Shown piece after piece: positions 44,501 to 55,406 of a stretch of DNA of 64,000 nucleotides. The notes under the pieces were generated by a model. That model saw only the letters and a program-made list of their open reading frames with translations, made no database searches and was not told the origin of the DNA. Position 1 is the stretch's first letter; each line of letters starts with the position of its first letter. Made by a program: the position numbers and the translations under genes. This DNA comes from Phytophthora hibernalis (taxonomy: Eukaryota > Oomycota > Peronosporomycetes > Peronosporales > Peronosporaceae). The stretch is from NCBI GenBank assembly GCA_012656075.1, contig JAAKBF010000063.1, positions 408,764 through 472,763 on the forward strand, written 5' to 3'.

Positions 44501-45371
44501 AGCAGCTAATGTTCACGTATCCAAATGTGATCCGAGCTTAGTCCCCGTGGAAGGAATGGGGGCTGCTTCATCTACCACTGCCAGTGTACAGCAGCACCAG
44601 CTACTCCAAGACTGTTTACTGACGCACGGACTTCTCAAGCGATTGCTGTTGTTCAGTTCGGAATCACGTGATGATGAAGTGGTAGAGGAGAGTCGCGCAT
44701 TGCTGTGTACAATTGTGAACGAGCTGGTGACAGCAGATGCGGCTTCCTCGTCTCCGTCACCTCCTCGCCTGCTGCTGGCAATTCATACACAAGGTTATGA
44801 TGCTGCGTTGGCGCCGACATTGGTCGCTAACGTGCCGTCGATGAAGCTTCTTTGGGACCATTGGATGGCATCGACTACTTCTTCCTCCTCGTCAGGTTTG
44901 TCATCGTCTCGCTCTACGCCAGGTACGAGGCCGTTGATGGAGTTTGTGGCTGAGGGAGCTGAAAAGACCTGCCCAAGTGGCGCTTTCGTCTGCGCGTGGT
45001 GCTGTCCTTGTGTGCCGAACATCTCCCCGGCCGCCGACAGAGCGCTGCGATGCAGCAGGCTCTTCGAGTAGTGTGGAACAAGCTGCGCAATGGTGTCGGC
45101 AACTCTGGTGAAAGCAGTACCGGATACGTCAACCTTTTGGGCGAGGTGATGCCTTGGATCGTGGGCGCGTGCTCGCAGAATGCCGATCTCAGCGCGGAGC
45201 TCGTGCATTTCCTTTTGAAGCTGCAGAGGCAGCAGCAAAGTGGGTCGAGTAGCAAGAGCAGGGAGGGCATCGGAAGGGAGCAGTGGATACAGCAGGGTAG
45301 CCCAAGAGCAACGACAACTGCTGGAACAGGTGCTGCATGATACCTACGCCTCGTTGCTTCAGCAGATTTGA
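41594..45371 (+). CDS. INTS2: Integrator complex subunit 2
   Basis: Scaffold subunit of Integrator, the nuclear complex that cleaves snRNA 3' ends and terminates paused Pol II. Start ATG 41594 (MLGDDSDGDVGILSQAP), stop TGA 45369-45371, about 1,255 codons, close to the animal length of about 1,200. Family landmarks, by comparison with known INTS2: LAKLAPLYAARLRSTLSG with AMTFDLLTACTSREDVGVFL; RGLHGLLCEKSMLRHHHAHK with LESWLVAQVGEQASLPVRPL; PLRNIVTQAL with APTLLKLMMEEFPQLF; and the C-terminal AIHTQGYDAALAPTLVANVP. It appears to be single-exon. One-base gaps are needed at about 41640-41652, 42766-42768, 42837, 43056-43060 and at least twice after 44950, mostly in C or T runs. In addition, two in-frame stops occur at 44058-44060 and 44139-44141. 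It is therefore either error-laden or a pseudogene. Confidence 0.8.
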
Positions 45372-45522
45372 GATCGATGCTGTTAAATTGTAGGTGAGCT
45401 GTCGCTAACAATCACGATACATGTTGCTGACGAGGCTAATTCTGATGCGAGCGTCGCGTGGTGACGCCTTGCAGACGATGAAACGCCTTTGAGCTATCCA
45501 TCCGCCTGGACGAGCCAAGTCG

Positions 45523-48500
45523 ATGAGGGACGTGTTATCTTGTACAGAAGATAAAGAGATGAGCGGCAGTCTAGCTTTATCACGTTCCGACAAGGTGTCC
45601 TTCATATCGTCACGAACAGGTTCAGGTTCCAGTCCACGGGCATACATCCCAGCATCACCGAAAGCATTGAGTCCGAGATCCGCTGAAGTTGTTGGTGGTG
45701 ACGCTAGCTCGTGGAATGAAGTTGGCAGCGGCAGCGGACTCGCGTATTCCATCAAGGTGCGTGCGTATAGTGGTGATCTCAGTTTCAAACATGAAATTCA
45801 CTCTGCTACAAATGTAATACGGCATGACAGTCTTTTCGCCGCAAGAAGCATGCCCAAGAGCGACTTCATCCTTTAGAGGGCGAGTCTCCGCGATATTCAC
45901 GACATACGCACCACCAGCGCCATCTTTCTGTTGCAGTGACGTCGCCTTCTCGCTATGGAACAACCCCGTATTCTCCTCGTGCTGGAAAAGGAGCTATAAG
46001 CCTTGAGGACTCGGACGACGAAGTGATCCAATTGCGACGTCTGAATGCCCACCTGGCATCAGGTGAGACGGTTGAGGAGTGGATCCGGTCGTACGAGCTC
46101 GAACGCGGAAACTTCGCTTCTTTTGCGGTATTTACGGAGGTCAAGCTTGATGAGGTACAAGAGACGTATGTGGAACAGGCCGGAAGACCTAACGCAGTAG
46201 AAGCAGCGGCGTGTTGCGCCACGCTGCTCAAAATGCCTGGGATTGTCGGATGCTACAGAACATTGCTGGAAAAAATGTCGGCTGGAATCCAGGGCGCTAT
46301 TTACCTCCCTGAAGCTGCATTGTCACCTGCAGTGACAGATTCCACATCACCGGATGCGATGGCGGTGCTCGTACAGAGTTTCTACTCTCGAACTCCTTAC
46401 TTTGAACGAGAGCGTGAGCTGGAGGAAACACTACTCGCGAGTCGAAGTATTTCGGATCCGAACGTGCTAAGAGCAGTAACTATTGACGACATCGCTCGTA
46501 TCTTCCAGTACGTGCCGTTTTCTCACGTCCAAGCAGGAATTGCAAAAGTCTACGCCACCAACTCTTCGATGCTCGACGAGCTAGTGTCTGCACTACAGGC
46601 AGGACCAACAAGGTGTGCTGTTGTTTCAAAGAGGCACAGGTGTGGATGACCCAGAATACCCTGTGCGCGTGCCTTTGGCTACAAGCGCGCAGATTTGTCG
46701 TGCTATCACTCACAATGCTGCAACGTTCAGTGCCAGTGGTCGAGAAATGATCCTTTGCGCCATCGTGGATCTGGTAGAGGCAGATTCGTTCCGTGACCTT
46801 TACCAGCACTTTGATATTCATGGGAAGATGTGTTCCCTGCACCATTTAAGTTTTGCTGAAGGCATGGATCAGCTGGAGCTGGTTGTTGATACCCTGCCAA
46901 ATGCTGGTGAAACTCTTTCGTCTGTATTTAGCTGCGTGCTCCGGACAAGTTGGAGATCTGCCAAATGACAAGGGGCTAGGAGATGAGCAGATCGTACCTC
47001 CGAGTCCAAAGGATGTTTTCTTTCTGAAGCTGCTGAGTCCGGACATGGAGTTCTTCTTTGTGAGCGATTTGGCGGCTTACTTGACCGAAACTCAATGGCA
47101 ACTGCTGTCGAAAGAGTTTGAGAAGAACGAGAACGAGCGCAAAACTCGGAAGCAACGGCGGGCTAGCCTCAACGCAGCTGACTTCGATATTGAGATCGAA
47201 GAGGACGTGAATCATGGTCGCCCGTCCTCGTTGCTGTCGGCGACTGCTTCAATTGACCGGTTCCAGATGATAATGATGAGCTACATGCGCCACCACAACC
47301 TGGCCAGCGCGCAACTCCTTCAGCTTGTGGCGAGCACGTTCCTTTCGATGTTGGAAGAGAAGGAATTCAGCCAACTTATTGACAACTGTTGGGCGCGCTT
47401 TCCTCTCGATGGTCAGTGGACTAAGGCTTTGGCAGTGATACAGGATTTGGAGAGTGGGAGAACGCCACCTTCCTCACTAGACTCGCCGCATGAAGTGAAT
47501 CATGAATACATTGCAGTTATTCGCGTGAAGATGCTCAAGAAGATCTTCATGATGCTAACGAAAGAAGAGAGGTCCACATGGATGGACCGAATGAACGCCA
47601 AGCACCCGACTGAAATCTACAAGAAAAAGATTCAAGACTTGAAAGATGTCGTCACGGCGGTATTGAACAAGCCGCCAGATCTAAGTGACCCCGCGACACA
47701 TATGCCGCGCATGAACGCAGACCTGAAGATACGGTGGCTGGATGTTATCATCGAATACCTCTTGAACGAAACTGATAACTCAGCGAGGTTAGCTGCTCTC
47801 CAGTCGTTTGCAAATGGACAAATGCCGCCACCCCAACAGGCCAAAACAACTCTTGCATCGGCGGAGAAGCCGTTGGAGCAAATGTTGAGCCAACTTGGTG
47901 CTGCGGATAAAGCGGCATTGCTGTCCAAATTTGCATCGTCGGCCGACAAAGTGCTCGATGAAGAGAACGTAGTCGATCGAGCGGTATCACCCGTTCAAGA
48001 GCTAGAACAAGCGACTGCCCAAGTAATTGGAGGCCCTGAAATTCAAAAGTCGTTGAAGGCACTACTCGCTCGGCGGTCTAACACTCAGGTACTTGAGCTT
48101 CTTCAAGAAGCACTTAATATAGTGAATAGCGACGCAAGCTCCGCTGCAGCTGAGGAAGGTAAACCGGAACTGGAACACGCTAATCTATCCCTTCGACTGA
48201 AGCGCAGGCTCACCGCTATGAATGCTGTTTCCGAAGCATACGCCGCTGACTCTGTCATTATTACTCGGAAAGAATAGTGCAGCAGGCACTGGTAAGAGCA
48301 GCAAGAAGGAGCGGTACCAGAAAATCAACAGCGTGACTGTGCCTCGTGCCATTTCTGGGCTGATCACATCGTGGCGAATGAACACCGACCAACTCGTCCA
48401 GTTCTCTGAGAAGTCGCTTGGAAATGTGCTCAAGATCATTGCGGATGCCTACGGCGAAATGCTAACAGCAACACGGCGTAAAACGCAGCAACAGCGACTG

Positions 48501-50017
48501 CCGTACGCAACCCCACGCGGCAGTGGTCGAATGTTAACTCTGTCGCAGATCGTGTATCAGTCTTTTCTTCACAGCTACGGACTACCATCAATTGCAGACA
48601 TGTACATGCTTGCTTTCTCGTGCGCATTGGAGACCTATCGTTCACAGCATCTCCGCGTCGAGTACTTCGCAAGATTCTGCTTCGAAGAAGTACCGAAAGG
48701 AGCGGACAAACTATTTGGAATTTCTCGAGTGTATCATGTGTGACGATCTAACAGGTACCATGGCAAGCCATCTCCCAGGACCGATCGCCACGCTCTCTTC
48801 TGCCAATGGGGGCGGCGGCATGAACACCAACTCGCGCAATACATCGCAGCACACACTGAACACGCCGCCTGTGTCCTCAAAGAGGTCGCGACTGATCCCT
48901 CGAATCAGCGTCCCAGACAAAGAGAACTGGCTAATCTCGGTTGATCGAGCACAGGAGATCGCGCAGCTCTGCTTCCGGGACATGCGTAAGACAGCAGTTG
49001 CCAATTTTTGCGAAAACCTGGCGACAATTGCAGCACAGGGCAATTCAACAGCAGTGTTGCCACCTCCGGCCGCTGCGGCGCCGACACCAGAGTCGACGAA
49101 TGGCGAGCAGGTGCTAAACGTTGATCATTTACTGCAGTTAGTGGTGGCGGAGTGGAGGTTCGAGCAAGTGAGACGTGAGCGCCACCTGTTGGATGCGTTC
49201 CGTACTGGCGACGTGAATGGTGACGGAACAGTTAACGTCCGCGGAATTCACGCAGATCGTCCTCAGCATCGATGCATCACGTGATCTGGGCGATATTTTG
49301 TTGATGTACAGCGATACGCTTCGCCGCACGGAGTGCGATCAGCTTGATACTGAAGTGTTCTTGCAAGTTGCTAGGGAGCATGAACTGGATCGCGTGGTGT
49401 GGCAAGGAGACGGTGATTTATTTGGTGTCGTGAACGAGGTGACCGACATGGAAGCAACGTGGGCGCATGTTCGTGGATTCTTTGTCGGCACGTTAGAAGC
49501 ATTGGCACGAGATCTGCCGCCCATGCACTTCCTGCGTGTCTGCGAAGGTGCAGGTTGCGGCTGTTTGAAATGCCTTCTTGATGGGTATGGCGGCTTCCAG
49601 AAGATGCGTCGCGAGTTTGCGTTCACACAGCAGCAACAACAGCCAGGACTCCTGGGAAGACGTAATTCATATGTTGGAGTGTCTTCCCAACTCGTGTGGG
49701 CGCGATTTTGGCATCTCATGCGCCAATTGCACGACGCTGCTGCGGAGAGCGACGGGATTGTCACTCTCTGGGAAGGCATTCAATACAAGCGAGACCATCC
49801 TGTCCTTGCACTTGCACCGAGACCGAACGCTCGTCGGCGAGACTCACTGCCGAATTTCTTGTTCCCTGACACTGCGCGTATTACGGCCAAAATGAGCGAT
49901 ATTCATCACCCAGAAGCTTTCGACGGGCCGACAATTCACGCCCAATTCGCCTATCTGCTTAGTCATGTGTCGGCCAAACCCCGGAAACTAGACCTTGCTC
50001 ACCATAGGCACATGTAA
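45523..50017 (+). CDS. Large EF-hand protein of unknown family (about 1,450 aa)
   Basis: Start ATG 45523; a 74-nt intron (45757-45830) keeps the frame and joins GLAYSIK to SFRRKKHAQERLHPLEGESP; then one long exon ends in TAA at 50017. The N-terminus is Ser/Pro/Arg-rich (phospho-type). The middle is helical and acidic (MDQLELVVDTLPNAGETL, DMEFFFVSDLAAYLTETQWQ, LAALQSFANGQMPPPQQ). Near 49211-49250 a canonical calcium loop appears: DVNGDGTV followed by TSAEF, with acidic ligands at positions 1, 3, 5 and 12, provided one extra base (about 49234) is ignored. The final third contains FLRVCEGAGCGCLKCLLDGY and VWARFWHLMRQLHDAAAESD. Other frame changes lie near 46610, 46925, 48265 and 48705. I recognise no family beyond the EF-hand; a calcium-responsive scaffold is inferred. 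Confidence 0.65.
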
Positions 50018-50144
50018 TACAAACGTCAACACTTCAACTTGCCTTTCTATTAACCAATCACAACGTAGAAGTCTGTTCGGAAGGTTTATCATGCGCTTAC
50101 AAGGGTCCATCATCACATCCATTGTTGACGTCACAAGTGAAGAA

Positions 50145-52441
50145 GATGGCGCTGAACGTGGTGTTTAACCACCAATCCAAGCGCGTAAAGGTCACGCCCG
50201 GCACGACAATGGTGGGGTGTTGCTAGTGTTCTACGTCCCTGTCCTCTATCGCCCCCTAATTCTCTTTTTGCTGTGCAGTTCCAAGTGCTGGACGACTCGC
50301 GCCAGTTCCAGCTCCTGCACCGCAGCAAACCCATCGACCTGTCCATCCCCTTCCGCCTCACTGGCATCTCCAACAACGCTTCACTGGAGCTTCAAGAGCT
50401 GGATGGGGCTGCGGAGGTGCAGCAAGTGCGTGTGTGCATCCAGTTGCGCGACGGCAAGCGCGTCCAGGCGTCTTTCGGCAGTGACACGGCCATTGAACGC
50501 ATTTTGACGTTCTTCAAGCTGCTTCCAGCTGCAGAGCAGGTTAATTTTTGTTTTTGTGGTGGGGTGTCTATCTTCCAGGAACTGACTGGTACGGCAGTTC
50601 TCTCTCGGGTTTCTGCGTCGCGAAATCGACGCTCAAGCTTTTACGACCACTACACTGCAGGGTAAGTTGTTGGACGTCACACTCTTTATTACCGTTGCAA
50701 TACTGATGTCGTGGTGTTTGCTTGTGTGGTAGACCTGGGCATCCTGAGCGGTTCGGCCATGTTTCGAGTTCAGGCTGCAGATGCTTCTGCTGTGCGAAGC
50801 ATCGACAGCCCTGCTGCTCCACCGCAGAAACCCCACGTTTCTTTTGCGCCTTCGACAACGGCTCCTTCTCCCCACCTGCTCCTAAGGTGGAGTTGGCAAG
50901 CCGTGCTCCTGCGCCACAGACCGAGGACGTTGAAATGAAAGAAGCTGTCGACGAAGAAAAGGCGACTGAGGCCGTGATGAGTTGTTACGACGCGTTGCAA
51001 CTTTTGCGCGACAGCAATTTTGATGCGGTATCCCGGACTGCTATCACGACGTTGATGAAAATCGTCTCGAACATTTTGTCCGATCCAGGTACTCTTTGAA
51101 GCAGCGATATTGACTGTAGTAGACTGTGCTAACCTCATGTTTACGATGTCGATCCAGAAAACGAGAAATTGCGATCCATTCGTCTGTCAAATGGGTCAAG
51201 TTAAGGGCGGACTGGAATTCCTTAAGTCTGTAGGGTTTGCGGTGGTCCCAGACACCCAAATGCTGGTGCTGCGTCCAAGTTCACAATACAAGAACGTACT
51301 GGAGGAAGGCATGCGACTACTGAACGCTGAAGCAAACATCCTGAATATCTCGCCGGACACACGCCCAGTTGTTCGTGAGAAGAAAGCAGACCCAAATTTT
51401 GACGTGTTCAAGACTCAAATTACCCGTGTGCAGGTTTGAACAATGCTGTTCAAATTTGGACTCGATGGTGGCTAATCTGCTGTATTGACTAACCTTGGAT
51501 TCAGATGCAACCTCGGGGCCCAAGAACAACCCAAGTTCTTGTTGATGCGCTAAAGACGAAGCAAGACCAACTCGTCGGACACGAGAAACCTCCTCGAAAC
51601 ACAACTGTTGCTCTTGAAGGAAGGCGGGTAGGTGGGCAACTTGGTTTGGCAGCCACGGAAAGCGAGCTAAGTGCAAGAAGCGATGCACAACTGCTGATAT
51701 CGAGCCTTAAATCTCGACGGGAGGAGATGGGAAAGACGAAGGTGGGCTGAATTGATAATTAGCAGTGCTCGTTGGATTCATGAGTGTGCCTGAAAGAGTA
51801 TATGTTCCCCCTGGCCCCAGAACTTTCGCACCCAGGCCATGCGTGAGTTGACGAGCTCAAACGCAAAAAGTATTTCAAACGGCACTTATTCATGTCCAAT
51901 TTCCGGACCGAGGTACGTGAAATTCACGCAGCAAGGAGATCATGCGACGTATCTCACTGAACTGTTCGCCATCGTGTGTATCTATACATACAGCTGTCAT
52001 GCAAGCATCTTTCCACCCGAACGAAACGATTCAAGATGTCATGAACCATGTGACGGAGTGCCTTGGAGACCAATACAAGGGCAACGATCTTTATCTCTAC
52101 GTTACCCCTCCCACCCAGAGGCTCGCAGCTACAAGGACGCTGGCAGAGTTAAATCTCGTACCTGCTGCGCTGGTGTATCTCTCGTGGTTAGAGGTGCCAC
52201 CTCAGGCCGACGCGGCTGGTATTGGTTTCTACTTTCGCAGTGACCTGGTAATTGGCTTCGATTCACATTCATCCCCTTTCGTTGAACTGAATGATTAACT
52301 GCCGTGTTTGTTTGTGTGCAGTTGATGGACGAAAGTGCAGAGTCGAAAGAAAGCGCGGATTCACTGCAGAAGACGGAGTATCCGAAACCACTGCACCTCG
52401 GTGAGTGTCTACTTCTGAAGTATAGCCAGATCATGCCGTAG
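50145..52441 (+). CDS. TUG-UBL1 / PUB / UBX protein (p97 cofactor-like)
   Basis: Predicted cofactor of the AAA ATPase p97/Cdc48. Exons: 50145-50211, 50279-50539, 50579-50661, 50733-51088, 51158-51433, 51505-51741, from 51821, then a UBX exon to about 52230 and a last exon to TAG 52439-52441. Domains: TUG-UBL1 (ALNVVFNHQSKRVKVTPGTT, SIPFRLTGISNNASLELQEL, DLGILSGSAMFRVQ as in ASPSCR1); PUB (CYDALQLLRDSNFDAVSRTA, ENEKLRSIRLSNG, VKGGLEFLKSVGFAVV); a coiled linker with LKRKKYFKR in a shifted frame; UBX (LIHVQFPDR, ASFHPNETIQDVMNHV, RTLAELNLVPAALVYLSWLE). Single bases are missing near 50870, 51192, 51855 and 51880, and exon 3 has a phase problem. The final exon boundary is uncertain. ASPSCR1 lacks PUB and UBXN6 lacks TUG-UBL1, so the combination is unusual. 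Confidence 0.8.
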
Positions 52442-52599
52442 ACTGACATCGTGTTTGTGGCATTTAATGTGCATGTATTTATTGTGCCTTTCTTTTATTT
52501 TGGCTAAATGGACATTAAAAACTATGTTTTTCCGAGCGCTTTAATAAGTGTTTAGGGGTTCTTAGTAGGATTAGAACTATGTTTTATCAACCTTTGTCA

Positions 52600-54061
52600 G
52601 GATTAACAACAAACACGTGGTGACCGATGAACCCTTGATGAAGCGCTCAAAGGCTTTGACGCGCTGGCATGCTCTCATTTTCAAATGGGAAAACAAGCTT
52701 CCTACACCCTCAAGCAGAAGAGACGCACTCGCCCTTGTTCAGCGAGTGGGGGTCTACGCCACCGCCAGCCAACTTTGCTATCCCCGCCGTACCGTCGAAG
52801 ACTGGGCGATGCAGCGCGACAGCATCCTTGCGTTCAAGGGCTCGGCGAAGTCGAAGACGTTGAAGGGATAGGGAGAAAAGAGATGGTCCCTTTCTCCTCT
52901 GTCCTCGTCACGTACATGAAGGACCAACGCCGCCAAGAAAATGTACGTCAAAATGATAAAATATGTTTATTTGAGCACAGCACTAATTATTTTAAAGTTT
53001 GTGACGACATCGCTCGTCATGGAGTTTATTAGAGACAACTTCGGAGCGTGGCTAGACGACTACTATGCAGCCAAGAAAAGCATGATTGAGCGGCAACAGA
53101 GCTCTGGAACGACTGTGTCAACGCTTCATGCATCGGTACCAATACATGTATTTATTTATTTTCAAACTTTGTATTTATTTATATGATTTAACAATAATTG
53201 TAATAATGTTTAGTCACGGGTTTTCGAGCCAGACCCTCAGGAAGCTAAACTTCAACGTGAAGCGCTTGCTGCAGCTCAAGTTGAGTTTTCACTGGACTTT
53301 TGGTCAAATTCGGTTCCTACGGTGCCGATTTAATCTACAACGTGGACGAAACGGCGATTTACTACGAAATGTTCCCGCGGAAGACTTGGCCCGAAGTTGG
53401 ACGCCGCGGTTGTTCTCGAGTCATCGGGTTTACCAAAAAGCTGGTCGTATGACTGCTGTGCTGACGGTTCGTGCTGATGGTAAGTTATGTTTTGGTTTTA
53501 TACCTGGTTTTATTATGCTCTTATTTTTTTTGTAATCAATAAATGTTATTTTACAGGAAAAAACTACCCATTCTTTTCATCATGCGGGGCAAACCTGGTG
53601 GACAAATTGAGCAGAACCAGATCAAGAAATTCCCTAAGGGACATTTCTACATCGTTCAAGAGCAAGCCTGGATGGATCGCCGCGTGTGGAATTTTACGCG
53701 ACCGAACTTCTCAAGTTTGAAATCGAAGGGCCTCTGTCTTAGTTTTAGATAACTTTGATAGTCACGTTTCGGTAGAAGGACAGAGAGTGATAGTAGAAGA
53801 AACTTGTGCTGCTGTGTGCCCATTGCCTCCCAACAGCACCTCGGTTTGCCAGCCGTTAGACGTGGGGGTGATGGGCCCACTAAAAATTCGATGCGTGGCA
53901 AGTGGCGCTCCTACGCTTTGAAAAAGGGTGCCACACCATTTGAAAAAGGTTGCATGCTGTCGAAAAGACAATTGCAGCTTGGGAAGGCCTAAACGCTTCA
54001 ACGGTGGTGAAGAGCTTTGAAAAGGCAATTCCCGCTTTCCTACCGTCATGGTTTAGTCAGA
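52600..54061 (+). pseudogene. Pogo-like (DDE_1) transposase, near full length, decayed
   Basis: Plus-strand transposase with intron-like gaps. From in-frame ATG 52638: helix-turn-helix (VQRVGVYATASQLCYPRRTV), DSILAFKGSAKSKTLKG, then in a shifted frame RKEMVPFSSVLVTYMKDQRR. After an AT-rich intron come VMEFIRDNFGAWLDDYYAAK and, later, LIYNVDETAIYYEMFPRKTW (first catalytic Asp) with GRMTAVLTVRADG. After another intron come ILFIMRGKPGGQIEQNQIKK and, in further frames, LDNFDSHVS (second Asp), PPNSTSVCQPLDVGVMGPL and SFEKAIPAF. There are several frameshifts and a stop before the DNFDSH block. Termini CCGTCGTTGTTTGT occur at 54235 and 54916, both downstream; no matching upstream terminus was found. 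Confidence 0.75.
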
Positions 54062-55406
54062 ATTAATGCAATAAACATTTGCCTTTTTTATTACTCAGTC
54101 GCTGTTTTTGTTTTTGATGTGATATTTAAATTTAATAATAGCTAATCCGAATGCATTATATCTGACGTCGTCTTTTTCAGTCGCCCACGTTATCTTCCCT
54201 ATACTATGTTAACACCTGTCAAGGTCGTCTTTTTCCGTCGTTGTTTGTGTGTGGTGCTGTCAGGCCTCACAGGCAGTCAGTCACTGACTCAAGGCGCTCG
54301 CACAATACTACTAGTAATATACAGCAATATTCATATTAGACGCTACAGTACCTGTATTCAAATATCCTTCAAACCTGAGCCCATGTTGGTACAGAAGTCC
54401 CTCAGTAGGCGTACCTCTTCTTTAAATACCCCAATATATCCGATTACATTGAGTTCACAAAATTAGTTATCTGATTTAACAATATCTAATCCTCTGAAAT
54501 CGCTTCAGAAACCCTACTGCGTCTACTGATAGGGACGTCTGTATGCTGTATTCTAAAATGATACTTTTAGTCGGGGATAATACTGGTGCTGTGGTATTAT
54601 TGTCTTTACTGCATCTTAATCGGGGCGCGTAATAAGGCTTCAAATCGAGCGCTTGCGTTGAGCCTTGATGCTGCATGACACGTTTATTAAGACTTTCAAT
54701 GTATGGTTTTGCTGAAAAGACCCGAATGCCGGTCAACAGCGGCATTCGGGCCTTTGCAAAGAAAATGACACTTTGATCCGAGCTTCCTACACCCGTACTA
54801 TCGTCTGGCACCAGCCATTTTTTTAGTCTGCAATTTCTTTTGATTGGCTAAAATTAATGTATGGACGACAAAAACATTACTAAATGAAGTCGTCTTTTTG
54901 TGTCGTACGTCTTTTCCGTCGTTGTTTGTACTTCAATGGTGGAGCACCCTTCCTGGATTCCAGACTCACCATCTCAATTAATTTCAATAAGCTAAAATGT
55001 CGATTTAGAAAAGCTCAAGGATTAGCCGGGAACCACCTCCGATTTATACAGGCCCATCTAGGAGGAAAAAGCCAGATTAAGAAGCCCGATTAGGCGGTCA
55101 AAATAGTAGAAAGGCACAAATATGTGTGTAGGAGAAAATCCTCCGAGTGCAGCTAAGCCCGAGACACCTGTCGAACCCAAGCGGCAAGCATCTTCGGTGC
55201 AAAAGCTGCAAAAAAACCGTCTTGGCTCAAGCTCTAGTCCTCGGTGAGCGGCATTTGTAATCAGCTGACCACAAATAGCTAGGACTACACCAACCAGGTT
55301 AAAACAATGTTTTTTGCTGCTTCAGCTCAAATCAAAGAGCATAGCCTGTTTACATGATGCCGCGGCAGACATTAGCACGACTTCTGTACGGTAGCCACGT
55401 GCGATA
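54062..55406. other. Transposon terminus region, no gene
   Basis: Holds two direct copies of the pogo-family terminal motif (54235-54249 and 54916-54930), 681 bp apart, and motif-less open frames between them. Direct orientation of both copies suggests two truncated elements or a nested insertion. Confidence 0.5.

Noticed and set aside
45405..45788. Minus-strand open frame ending in RISLVSNMYRDC
   Set aside because: The plus strand has an ATG, a consensus donor at 45757 and a phase-matched acceptor at 45830 leading into the EF-hand gene, which explains the region better.
54206..54466. Plus-strand open frame after the pogo-like element
   Set aside because: Overlaps the element terminus and lacks motifs or coding character.
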